Source: JAKVBH01 sp049800955 (GTDB taxonomy: Bacteria > Pseudomonadota > Alphaproteobacteria > Rhodobacterales > Rhodobacteraceae). Taken from it: a DNA stretch of 64,000 bases. Shown here piece by piece: positions 1 through 7,720 of this stretch (position 1 is its first letter; each line of letters begins with the position of its first letter). The notes under the pieces are model-generated. The model searched no databases. It was not told the origin of the DNA and was given only the letters and a program-made list of their open reading frames with translations. The stretch covers positions 1,178,001-1,242,000 of the forward strand of contig NZ_JBNAGA010000001.1 of assembly GCF_049800955.1 (NCBI RefSeq). The letters are read 5' to 3'. The translations under genes and the position numbers were made by a program.

Positions 1-857
1 TGAAATACCTGCTGGTCTTCCCGGCGGTTATCGTGGTCTTTGCGACAGCGATCTGGCCGTTGATCGAAGCCTTCCGCATGTCCTTTACTGTGGGGCGTCT
101 CAACAGGCCTGGCTCGCTGGAGCAATACCTGGGCGTTGAGAATTACACCTGGGCCTTTTTCGAAGAGCCCGCCTTCTGGAATTCTGTCTATGTCACGGGC
201 ATGTATACGGTTGTGACCGTGGCGCTGACCACGCTCTGCGCGCTTGGCTTGGCGCTCCTGCTCGCGCCCGGGGGCAAGTTGCGCAGCACGGCGCAGACCC
301 TTCTGATCCTGCCCTTTGCCATGAGCCCCGCGCTCATCGGGGTCTCGTTTCGCTTCATGTTCAATCCCGAGTTTGGGCTCTTTGATGCTTTCTTCGGCGT
401 TGTCTTCCCCCCGCTCGCCGATGTGAGCTGGCTGGCCGATCCACAACTGGCCTTCGCGGTGGTCGTGATGGCGGACGTCTGGGGCTGGATCCCCTTCCTG
501 ACGCTGGTGCTTATTGGAGGGCTGGCGTCTATTCCGCAGGACACGATCGAGGCGGCGCAGGTGGATGGCGCCAGCGGGTGGCGTGTCTTCAAGGATATCA
601 CGCTGCCGCAGCTGGGCCCGGTTCTGGCCGTGGTCATCATTCTCAAGTCGATCTTCAGCCTCAAGACCTTCGATCAGGTCTTCATGCTGACCAATGGCGG
701 CCCCGGCACGGCGACGCAGACCCTGTCTCACTACATCTACTTCAACGGCATGAAATACGGGCAGATCGGCTATGCCTCGTCCGTGGCCTGGCTGATGGTC
801 ATCCCGATGATCTTCCTGACCTATGCCTATGCCAAATACGTCTTTCGGAAGGCCTGA
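1..857 (+). CDS. Sugar ABC transporter permease, MalF/UgpA type (5' end at window edge)
   Basis: Inner-membrane subunit of a binding-protein-dependent sugar importer. The reading frame is open from base 3 (KYLLVFPAV...), so the 5' end is at or beyond the window edge; bases 1-2 (TG) could complete an ATG just outside. Several hydrophobic segments are visible, with the EAA loop EAAQVDGASGWRVFKDITLP near the C-terminal third, which docks on the ATPase. The next permease starts 3 bp after the stop, and an ATPase follows, so this is the first visible gene of an importer operon. The binding-protein gene is presumably upstream, outside the window. The sugar cannot be read from the sequence. The family call is secure; the exact start is not. 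Confidence 0.88.
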   Translation, partial: KYLLVFPAVIVVFATAIWPLIEAFRMSFTVGRLNRPGSLEQYLGVENYTWAFFEEPAFWNSVYVTGMYTVVTVALTTLCALGLALLLAPGGKLRSTAQTLLILPFAMSPALIGVSFRFMFNPEFGLFDAFFGVVFPPLADVSWLADPQLAFAVVVMADVWGWIPFLTLVLIGGLASIPQDTIEAAQVDGASGWRVFKDITLPQLGPVLAVVIILKSIFSLKTFDQVFMLTNGGPGTATQTLSHYIYFNGMKYGQIGYASSVAWLMVIPMIFLTYAYAKYVFRKA

Positions 858-860
858 GCG

Positions 861-1688
861 ATGACTGGAAAACAACGCAAACAGCTCTTCGGCGCGCTGC
901 ACACGATCCTCATTCTCATGGCGATGTTCGTCATGCTGGTGCCGATCATCTGGATCTTTCTGGCGGCGTTCAAAACCCATGTCGACGTCTATCAGCTCAA
1001 GCTGTTCTTTACGCCCACGCTGGAGAACTTCGCTGTCGTCTTCGATGATCCTTACCGTTTGGGCGAGAAGCTCTATAACTCAACCATCGTGGCGCTGGTG
1101 ACCGTCCTTTTCGCGATCCCGATTGCGACGCTGGCGGCCTACAGCTTCAGCCGGTTTTCGATGATCGGGGAGACGGCAATGCTGGTCACGATCCTCGCCA
1201 CGCAGTTCCTGCCGGCGGTGGTGATCATCCTGCCGTTCTTCATCATGTTCCGTGATATTGGTCTGCTCGATACGCGGCTGGGGCTCATCCTTGTGAACCT
1301 CGCCATCGTGATGCCGTTTGCGATCTGGATGATCAAAGGCTTCATCGACGGCATTCCGATGGACACCGAAGAGGCGGCGATGGTTGATGGCTCGTCGCGC
1401 CTGCAGGTGATTTGGAATATCGTTTTGCCGATGGCCGCGCCGGGGCTCCTGACCTCGGGTATCTTCTGTTTCATCATCGCGTGGAACGAATTCCTCTTTG
1501 CGTTGATCCTGACCAACAAGGACGCAGTCACACTGCCCATTGGGCTTGCGCTTTTCAAAGGTGAGGAGGGCGACCTGTGGAACCTGCTGTCGGCGGCGGG
1601 GATCATCATCATGGCCCCGATGTTCGTGCTGACCCTGATGATCCGCAAATATTTCGTTCAGGGCATGACAATGGGAGCCGTGCGATGA
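861..1688 (+). CDS. Sugar ABC transporter permease, MalG/UgpE type
   Basis: Second inner-membrane permease of the sugar importer, 275 residues, the usual length for MalG/UgpE-type subunits. It has an N-terminal hydrophobic helix (residues about 10-30), further membrane segments, and the EAA loop EEAAMVDGSSRLQVIWNIVLP around residues 170-190. It starts 3 bp after the stop of the first permease, which indicates co-transcription and probable translational coupling. Its stop codon lies in an ATGA that could restart translation of a 33-codon frame crossing the duplicated spacer before the ATPase gene. Substrate unknown; CUT1-type sugar importers usually carry oligosaccharides, polyols or glycerol phosphate. 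Confidence 0.9.
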   Translation: MTGKQRKQLFGALHTILILMAMFVMLVPIIWIFLAAFKTHVDVYQLKLFFTPTLENFAVVFDDPYRLGEKLYNSTIVALVTVLFAIPIATLAAYSFSRFSMIGETAMLVTILATQFLPAVVIILPFFIMFRDIGLLDTRLGLILVNLAIVMPFAIWMIKGFIDGIPMDTEEAAMVDGSSRLQVIWNIVLPMAAPGLLTSGIFCFIIAWNEFLFALILTNKDAVTLPIGLALFKGEEGDLWNLLSAAGIIIMAPMFVLTLMIRKYFVQGMTMGAVR

Positions 1689-1770
1689 CATCGCACACAA
1701 CGCACCTTTGGTGCGACGGGAGCAGCGCGATGACATCGAACACATTGCGCATCTTTGGTGCGAGGGGAGC
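1682..1770 (+). repeat. Imperfect tandem duplication carrying the ribosome-binding site
   Basis: Two copies of a unit of about 43 bp lie between the permease stop and the ATPase start. Copy 1 is 1682-1723 and copy 2 is 1727-1770. Both begin GCGATGACATCG, both contain CTTTGGTGCGA, and both end GGGAGC. They differ at a few internal bases and by a 2-base length change. Copy 1 includes the permease stop codon and copy 2 supplies the purine-rich ribosome site of the ATPase gene, so the unit looks like a duplicated gene junction. Confidence 0.8.
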
Positions 1771-1786
1771 GTCCGCCAATGGCTGA
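1685..1786 (+). CDS. Possible 33-residue coupling or leader ORF
   Basis: An ATG overlapping the permease stop (ATGA at 1685-1688) opens a 33-codon frame that runs through both copies of the tandem repeat. It ends in a TGA that overlaps the first codons of the ATPase gene. The repeated unit gives two similar peptide halves, each beginning MTS. No known family is recognised. Its overlap with both neighbours would fit translational coupling, but it could equally be a chance frame created by the duplication. Translation is unproven. Confidence 0.25.
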   Translation: MTSHTTHLWCDGSSAMTSNTLRIFGARGASANG

Positions 1787-2837
1787 GATCAAACTGAACA
1801 ACCTCACCAAACGCTGGGGTGATTTTATCGGGGTCGACAATCAATCGCTCCACATCAAGGATCGCGAATTTCTTGTCCTGCTTGGCCCTTCGGGCTGCGG
1901 CAAGACAACAACGATGCGCATGATCGCAGGGCTGGAAGATCCCACCGGCGGCGAGATCTGGATCGGCGACCGCAAGGTCAATGATGACCTGCCCAAAGAC
2001 CGCGATGTGGCCATGGTGTTCCAGAACTACGGCCTCTATCCGCATATGACGATTTTCGACAATATCGCCTATCCGCTGAAGGTGCGCGGCGTGCCGAAGG
2101 ATCAAATCCCGGAGCGGGTCAAAAAGGCGGCCGAGCAGGTCGAGCTGACCCAGTTTCTGGACCGTAAGCCCAAGGCGCTCTCGGGCGGACAGCGCCAACG
2201 CGTGGCCTTGGCCCGCGCCATTGTCCGCACGCCCAAAGTATTCCTGATGGATGAGCCCCTGTCGAACCTCGATGCAAAACTGCGCGTGACCATGCGCGCC
2301 GAGCTCAAGCATCTCAGCCGTGAACTGCAGATCACCACTGTCTACGTCACCCATGACCAGATCGAGGCCATGACACTGGCCGATCGCGTCGCCGTCATGA
2401 AACACGGGGTCATCCAGCAGCTGGGCACGCCCGATGAGATCTACAATGACCCGGCCAATCTCTTTGTCGCGGGGTTCATTGGCTCACCTGCGATGAACCT
2501 GATCAACGGGTCGGTGCAATCGGGCATGTTCGTCACGACGGGCGGCACGAGGCTGGTCGCTATTCCCGGACCTGACCGCGCGAGTGCTATCCTGGGTGTT
2601 CGCGCCGATGACATGATGGTCCATGACCAGGGGCAGGGCGACATTGATGTCACCATCTATGCCTTTGAAAACACTGGCGAGAGCACGCTTTTGACCGTCC
2701 AGTGGGGCAAGCAGCGCGTCATTGCGCGCGGAGATCGCCATCTTCGCAAAGAGCAGGATGACGTTGTGGGCATCTCGTTGAACACTGATCACCTGTATCT
2801 CTTTGACCCGGAAACGGGCAACCGCATAAGGAGCTGA
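1779..2837 (+). CDS. Sugar ABC transporter ATPase, MalK/UgpC type
   Basis: Cytoplasmic ATPase that powers the sugar importer, 352 residues. It shows Walker A GPSGCGKTT, the Q-loop region MVFQNYGLYPH, signature LSGGQRQRVALARA, Walker B VFLMDEPLSNLDA and the switch histidine in VTHDQIEAM. A C-terminal regulatory (TOBE/MalK-like) domain of about 110 residues follows. I start it at ATG 1779 (MAEIKLNNLTKRWG), where MalK-type proteins normally begin, with GAGGGGAG upstream; a GTG at 1755 would add eight unneeded residues. The gene follows the tandemly duplicated spacer and precedes the lacI-type gene by 4 bp. Confidence 0.92.
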   Translation: MAEIKLNNLTKRWGDFIGVDNQSLHIKDREFLVLLGPSGCGKTTTMRMIAGLEDPTGGEIWIGDRKVNDDLPKDRDVAMVFQNYGLYPHMTIFDNIAYPLKVRGVPKDQIPERVKKAAEQVELTQFLDRKPKALSGGQRQRVALARAIVRTPKVFLMDEPLSNLDAKLRVTMRAELKHLSRELQITTVYVTHDQIEAMTLADRVAVMKHGVIQQLGTPDEIYNDPANLFVAGFIGSPAMNLINGSVQSGMFVTTGGTRLVAIPGPDRASAILGVRADDMMVHDQGQGDIDVTIYAFENTGESTLLTVQWGKQRVIARGDRHLRKEQDDVVGISLNTDHLYLFDPETGNRIRS

Positions 2838-2841
2838 GAGG

Positions 2842-3855
2842 ATGGGGCGGGTCACTGCAAGTGACGTTGCGCGGGCGGCGGGTGTGAGCCAGCCAACGGT
2901 GTCCCGCGTTTTCAACCGCTCCACAGCCGTCGATCCGGGCACGGCAAAGCGGGTCCGCGCCGCGGCGCAGCGTCTTGGCTATATTCCCAATCTGGTGGCG
3001 CGCACCCTGAATTCCGGCCGGTCCTACCGGATCGGCGTCATCCTGGCGCATCTCAACAATAACTTCTTTGCGGCTGCGTTGCAGGATTTGTCCAAGGCGC
3101 TCAATGCCCAAGGCTATTCCGTCACCGTGTACTTTGCCGGGGATAGACCAAGGGACGTAGACAGCATCGTGTCTGACCTTTTGGCCGATCAGGTGGACGG
3201 GATCGTCCTGGCCTCGACCAGCCTGTCCAATCATCTGGTGGAACAGGTCCAGCGCGCGGGTATCCCCTGCGTCTTGTTCAACCGGGGCCAACCTGCGCCG
3301 GGGGTCTCCGTTGTCACGACGTCCAACTTGCAAGGCGGCTACGATGCCACGGAATTCCTGATCAGAAGTGGTCATTCGCGCATCGCGCATCTCGCGGGCT
3401 TGAGCGATGCGCTCAACGGGCAGGAGCGGCGTCAGGGCTTTCTCGATGCCATGGCCGATCATGGCCTGACGCCTTTGGCGTGCGTCGATTGCCATTTCCG
3501 CCGCGAGATCGCCATGGAGCAGACGCGGGCTCTGATGGCCTTCGAGACACCGCCCGACGCGATCTTCGCGGCCAGTGATCATATGGCTTTTGGTGTGCTG
3601 GAAGTTCTGCGCGTGGAGTTGGGCCTTTCCGTGCCCGGTGATGTCTCAGTCGTGGGTTATGATGATGCGCCCATGGCGAGCTGGGCCATGTTTGACCTGA
3701 CCACGATCCGCCAGCCGATGAGCGACATGATCGAAGCCACCGTCCGGTTGCTGCATGGCCCCATTCAAGAAGATCAACGCCTCCCTCAGAACATCGTTTT
3801 GCCTGCGGCCCTCGTGGTGCGCGGCTCGACCCGTCCGCCTTTGACGAAAGGATGA
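2842..3855 (+). CDS. LacI-family transcriptional regulator
   Basis: Sugar-responsive DNA-binding protein of 337 residues, the standard LacI/GalR length. The N-terminal helix-turn-helix (VTASDVARAAGVSQPTVSRV) and hinge region (residues about 1-60) are typical, followed by a periplasmic-binding-protein-like effector domain containing VSVVGYDDAPMASW. It sits between the importer ATPase gene (4 bp away) and the bicupin gene, whose ribosome site overlaps its end. It therefore probably controls this operon in response to the imported sugar or a metabolite. No operator could be assigned because the promoter lies outside the window. Confidence 0.92.
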   Translation: MGRVTASDVARAAGVSQPTVSRVFNRSTAVDPGTAKRVRAAAQRLGYIPNLVARTLNSGRSYRIGVILAHLNNNFFAAALQDLSKALNAQGYSVTVYFAGDRPRDVDSIVSDLLADQVDGIVLASTSLSNHLVEQVQRAGIPCVLFNRGQPAPGVSVVTTSNLQGGYDATEFLIRSGHSRIAHLAGLSDALNGQERRQGFLDAMADHGLTPLACVDCHFRREIAMEQTRALMAFETPPDAIFAASDHMAFGVLEVLRVELGLSVPGDVSVVGYDDAPMASWAMFDLTTIRQPMSDMIEATVRLLHGPIQEDQRLPQNIVLPAALVVRGSTRPPLTKG

Positions 3856-3860
3856 TACCC

Positions 3861-4991
3861 ATGCCCACGATTACCCAATCCCAAGCTGACGCCCGCCACA
3901 TTCGCCGCAGTGACTACACCTCCTGCACCGTGGCCTTCATCGATTGCAAAAAGCCCGGCTCCCATCTCAAAGAGAATTATTCGATCATTGGCCCCGGCGT
4001 GACCTCGTCGTCTGAGCAGGTGATCAACCTGCCCGAAGCCCATGGGTTCAACATTGGTGCCGCTGCGATGCCCAACGGCATCACAAACAACCTCCATATC
4101 CATTTCACCGCCGAAGTCTTCATGGTCTACGACGGGGAATATACGTTCCGCTGGGGGCCCAATGGGGAGAACGAGTTTGTCGGGCGTCCGGGCGATATCC
4201 TGTCCGTGCCGACATGGATTTTCCGCGGCTTTACCAATACCGGCAAGGATGATGGATGGCTCTTCACCACTCTTGGCGGCGACAACACGGGCGGCGTGAT
4301 CTTCCATCCCGACATCCTGCGCGAGGCTGCGGATTACGGGCTCTATCTGTCCAAGGACAACCAGTTGATCGACGTCTCGCAGGGTGACACGGTCCCGGAG
4401 GAAGATCAGCGTATGGTGCCGATGGCTGACGAAGATGTGGCCAAACTGCGCGCGTTTACCCCGCAACAGATGCGCCAGCGTGTTGTCGCGACAGAAGATC
4501 GTGATTTCCAACCGGCCTTTGTGGATGCGGGGCTTGAGGGATGCGGCGCGGAAATTGCGCCGGTGATCGGGTATGGCCTCACACAAAACCGCAATCACGC
4601 TGCTGCGATCCTGAACCCGCATGGTTTCTCCATGGAATGGCTGCGCCTGCAACCGGGCCAGTCCGTCGCGGCGTTTAGCTTGTCTGACAAGATGGTCGTC
4701 ATCCCGCGTGAAGGCGGTCTGCGACTGCATTTCAATGACGCGCGCGACGTGGCCGTCGATCTTGGCCCCTGGGATACGTATTCGATCCCCGCAGATGTTG
4801 TGCGCGTTTTGGAAAACAGGAGCGAAGAGGCGCTTGAGGTTCTGGTCATCGTGTCGGGAGATCATCAAAAGCGTCCGCAGTTCCGCGGCCATGTGCTGGA
4901 AGCCGCGCTGGCAAAAGGTCTCACGCTTGATGCGCAGGGCTACGTGGCGCAGGCTCATCTGATCCCAAGCTACGGCATGGTCGCGGAATAG
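3861..4991 (+). CDS. Bicupin protein, function unknown
   Basis: A 376-residue protein with two cupin-like halves. The N-terminal half contains NLHIHFTAEVFMVYDGEY, where the spaced histidines and glutamate resemble a cupin metal site, followed by GRPGDILSVP. The C-terminal half contains a second beta-rich segment (WLRLQPGQSVAAFSLSDKMV... GPWDTYSIPADVVR). Start chosen at ATG 3861 because AAGGA at 3848-3852 is then 8 bp away; ATG 3852 would overlap that site. The operon context suggests an isomerase or dioxygenase-like step on a sugar acid or ring compound, but no specific reaction can be supported. The next gene starts 5 bp downstream. Confidence 0.75.
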   Translation: MPTITQSQADARHIRRSDYTSCTVAFIDCKKPGSHLKENYSIIGPGVTSSSEQVINLPEAHGFNIGAAAMPNGITNNLHIHFTAEVFMVYDGEYTFRWGPNGENEFVGRPGDILSVPTWIFRGFTNTGKDDGWLFTTLGGDNTGGVIFHPDILREAADYGLYLSKDNQLIDVSQGDTVPEEDQRMVPMADEDVAKLRAFTPQQMRQRVVATEDRDFQPAFVDAGLEGCGAEIAPVIGYGLTQNRNHAAAILNPHGFSMEWLRLQPGQSVAAFSLSDKMVVIPREGGLRLHFNDARDVAVDLGPWDTYSIPADVVRVLENRSEEALEVLVIVSGDHQKRPQFRGHVLEAALAKGLTLDAQGYVAQAHLIPSYGMVAE

Positions 4992-4995
4992 ACGC

Positions 4996-5763
4996 GTGCC
5001 AGACCCGTTTGAGATCGCGCGCGCCAAATGGGTGCTGCTTCCCGGCACGTTGTGTTCGGAGGCGGTCTTTGATCCGGTTATGCGCGCGCTTGGTGTCGGC
5101 CCGCAAAACCGCAGCTTCGTTCCCATGGATGCCCCGCGGGTCAGCGATTATGACGCGCGCTTGCGTGAGAGGGTCACGGGAGGCGAGATCGTGTGCGGCT
5201 TCAGCCTCGGCGCGATGGTTGCCGCGCACAATCTTGGAGCCCTCGCGAACGCCTCTGCGCTTGTCTTGCTGGCCTGCAATCCCTTTCCTGATCCGCCCGG
5301 CAACAGGGCCAACCGCGAGCGTGTTCGCGATCGCATCCTGCGCGGTGGTGCGCGCGAATGGGTCGCGGAGAACTGGTCCGCCATGTCAACCTCGACCGAT
5401 CCCGCCGTGCGCGAGGCTGTCATCGCCATGGCCGAGCAAACACGGGATCAAATCCCGGCCCAAACCGAACTGGCATCCGCGCGCCCGGGCGCTGCGGAGG
5501 CGCTGCGGCGCAGTACGTTGCCGCTTGTCTTCGTCACCGGCGCGCAAGATCGTCTGACCCCGGGGGATCAAATCCGACAGATCACGGACACGGCCTGCAG
5601 GGCGCATCTGTCCATCCTCGATGGATTGGGGCACTTTGCGCTCTTGGAAGCCCCGGCCCGAGTGGCCCAGGCGATCCGTGCCGGTCTGGAGACGGCCCCA
5701 GGATTTAACGACAGGGAGGAGAGCCCCAGTGACACGCGCAGACATTCCAACATCACTTCTTGA
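4996..5763 (+). CDS. Alpha/beta-fold hydrolase
   Basis: A 255-residue serine hydrolase-like protein that starts at GTG 4996. The nucleophile elbow is GFSLG (about residues 68-72), an acidic residue follows TGAQDRLTPGDQ, and the catalytic histidine is in GLGHFALLEAP near the C-terminus. That is the normal order for an alpha/beta hydrolase. It may cleave an ester, lactone or carbon-carbon bond in the pathway encoded here; the substrate is not evident. Its last 35 bases overlap the start of the RraA-like gene, which implies tight co-expression. No signal peptide is visible, so it should be cytoplasmic. Confidence 0.75.
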   Translation: MPDPFEIARAKWVLLPGTLCSEAVFDPVMRALGVGPQNRSFVPMDAPRVSDYDARLRERVTGGEIVCGFSLGAMVAAHNLGALANASALVLLACNPFPDPPGNRANRERVRDRILRGGAREWVAENWSAMSTSTDPAVREAVIAMAEQTRDQIPAQTELASARPGAAEALRRSTLPLVFVTGAQDRLTPGDQIRQITDTACRAHLSILDGLGHFALLEAPARVAQAIRAGLETAPGFNDREESPSDTRRHSNITS

Positions 5764-6439
5764 AAAACTGCGGAGCGTCGATACGCCCACGGTCTGCAAT
5801 GCCATCGAAGTGGCGCAAGGCCAGCGTGGTTTCAACAGATTCACGCGGGGCACCATGCATCATTGCAAGCCCGGCATGCCCGCCATGGTGGGCCGGGCGC
5901 GCACGGCGCGCATCGCGGGGTTGGCGCCGCCCACCGAGGACGATGCAACCATCAAAGCCCGCAGGTTGGCCTATTTCCGGGCGATGGCGCGGGGGCCGGG
6001 GCCCAGCGTCGCGGTCATCGAAGATCTGGACTATCCCCATTGCATCGCGGGATGGTGGGGAGAAGTGCATGTCGCCGTGCACAAGGGGCTTGGGATGGCG
6101 GGCGCGCTGACCAATGGCGTCATGCGCGATCTCGATGTGATCGACGATGGCTTTCCCATCCTTGCAGGCTCCATCGGGCCCAGCCATGGCTTTGTTCATG
6201 TCCGCGAGTTGGGGGGAGAGGTCTCGATCATGGGTATGCAGGTCGCCGAAGATGACCTGGTCCACGCGGACCGGCACGGCGCGGTTGTTATCCCGGAAGC
6301 CGTCATCGGCGATCTGGAGGCGGCTATCGACACGGTGTTTGCCAATGAAGCCATGATCCTGGAACCCGCGCGGGCCCCGGGTTTTGACATCGACCGGTTG
6401 GAAGAGGTCTGGACGCAATTCGAGGCGCGGCGCACCTGA
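5729..6439 (+). CDS. RraA-family protein (oxo-acid aldolase / HMG aldolase-like)
   Basis: A 236-residue RraA-fold protein. The family includes RNase E inhibitor RraA and 4-hydroxy-4-methyl-2-oxoglutarate/4-carboxy-4-hydroxy-2-oxoadipate aldolases. The metal and substrate segment is visible as GWWGEVHVAVHKGLGMAG followed by TNGVMRDLDVI, matching the family pattern of a G-E loop and an R-D pair. Start chosen at GTG 5729, preceded by GGGAGGAGA, which overlaps the hydrolase gene by 35 bp. As the last gene of the sugar operon it could catalyse a retro-aldol cleavage or decarboxylation of a pathway keto acid. It is convergent with the rhamnose isomerase gene, 33 bp away. Confidence 0.75.
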   Translation: MTRADIPTSLLEKLRSVDTPTVCNAIEVAQGQRGFNRFTRGTMHHCKPGMPAMVGRARTARIAGLAPPTEDDATIKARRLAYFRAMARGPGPSVAVIEDLDYPHCIAGWWGEVHVAVHKGLGMAGALTNGVMRDLDVIDDGFPILAGSIGPSHGFVHVRELGGEVSIMGMQVAEDDLVHADRHGAVVIPEAVIGDLEAAIDTVFANEAMILEPARAPGFDIDRLEEVWTQFEARRT

Positions 6440-6472
6440 GCGGCGTGAGGGCATCACGGTTTGCGCAGAGCG

Positions 6473-7711
6473 TCAGCCCCGGCCCGCGACGCTGGCCTGA
6501 TACCTGTCGAGTTCTGCGATCAAGGCCTGTCCATTGGGACGATCCTCACGCGCACAAAACTCAGCCCAGACCGCGCCGAAGGGCATGTCCCTGAATTCTT
6601 CCGTGACAATCAGGCGGTGCGAGAAATCGAGAGTGCTTTCAGCCGCCTTCAGCTGCTCCCATGGCATCAAAAGCGCACGCAGCAGGGCCTTTTGCATATT
6701 GCGGGTACCGATGGTCCAGGCGGCTGTCCTGCTGATCGTGGCGTCGAAGAAATCGAGCCCGATATGGGTGCGGCCCAGCAGGTCCGCACTGACCAGCTCC
6801 TGAGCCATCTGCAGGATGTCCTCGTTCAGCAAGATCACATGGTCGCTGTCCCACCGCATCGGGCGTGAGACATGCAGAAGGATTTCATCCAGTGACAGGG
6901 CGACTGCGCTGAGCTTGTCCGCAATGTTTTCAGTCGGGTGGAAATGCCCCATGTCGAGGCACAAAAGCGTGCCATTGCGGATTGCGTAGCCCATGTAAAA
7001 CTCGTGGCTGCCTACCGTGCAGGCCTCGACGCCGATACCAAACAGTTTGCTTTCGACGGCATCGAGCATATGCGTCTTGTCCTGCGGCGGCGCCAGCATG
7101 ATGTCCAGAGAGCCCTCCAGACGCGCGCGCGCCGACATGCGGTCGATGGGCGTGTCCTTGTAGCCATCGGGCACCCAGATATTGTTCACACACGGGCTGG
7201 CCAGAGCCGCACCCATGCGCGCTGCAATGTCGCGCGAGCGTTTGCCGTGTTCGATCCAGAAATCGCGGATGCCTTGATCGGGATGGCTGAGCGTCAGATT
7301 GTCGTCGGCTTTGCTATGGGCAAAGAAGGTCGGGTTGAAATCGAGCCCGATCCCCTGATCTCTGGCCCAGTCGACCCAGGGCGCGAAATGCTCGAACTCG
7401 ATTTCGTCACGATCCGGGCGGGCGTCCGTATCGAGATACATGGCGTGCAGGTTCAGACGATGCTTGCCGGGTATCATCGCATAGGCAAATTCGAGATCGG
7501 CGCGCAATTCATCGGGCGTGCGCGCGCGGCCCGGATGGTTGCCGGTGGCCTGAATGCCTCCACCAGAGGAGCCCGATTTCTGTTCAAACCCGACAACATC
7601 ATCGCCTTGCCAGCAATGCATGGAGATCGGAATGCGCGTCAATTGCTCCAATGCGGCATCCGTATCGACACCCCAGTCGGCAAAGGCGGATTTTGCTGTG
7701 TCATAGCTCAT
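6473..7711 (-). CDS. rhaI: L-rhamnose isomerase
   Basis: Converts L-rhamnose to L-rhamnulose in the cytoplasm (EC 5.3.1.14). The 412-residue protein has the conserved start SMHCWQGDDVVGFE (residues about 30-43) and metal-binding segments such as GLDFNPTFFAH and LCLDMGHFHPTE, and its length matches the family. In rhizobia the gene is called rhaI, elsewhere rhaA. It lies 9 bp downstream of the aldolase-dehydrogenase gene, the same two-gene operon seen in rhizobial rhamnose loci. Expression is probably under RhaR control from the shared intergenic region near 9.9 kb. Confidence 0.93.
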   Translation of the reverse strand: MSYDTAKSAFADWGVDTDAALEQLTRIPISMHCWQGDDVVGFEQKSGSSGGGIQATGNHPGRARTPDELRADLEFAYAMIPGKHRLNLHAMYLDTDARPDRDEIEFEHFAPWVDWARDQGIGLDFNPTFFAHSKADDNLTLSHPDQGIRDFWIEHGKRSRDIAARMGAALASPCVNNIWVPDGYKDTPIDRMSARARLEGSLDIMLAPPQDKTHMLDAVESKLFGIGVEACTVGSHEFYMGYAIRNGTLLCLDMGHFHPTENIADKLSAVALSLDEILLHVSRPMRWDSDHVILLNEDILQMAQELVSADLLGRTHIGLDFFDATISRTAAWTIGTRNMQKALLRALLMPWEQLKAAESTLDFSHRLIVTEEFRDMPFGAVWAEFCAREDRPNGQALIAELDRYQASVAGRG

Positions 7712-7720
7712 GCCCGCCTC

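Noticed and set aside
1080..2405. 441-codon open frame on the minus strand opposite the permease and ATPase genes
   Set aside because: It is antisense to two clearly conserved ABC genes, rich in His, Arg and Asp as expected of a high-GC shadow frame, and has no recognisable domain.
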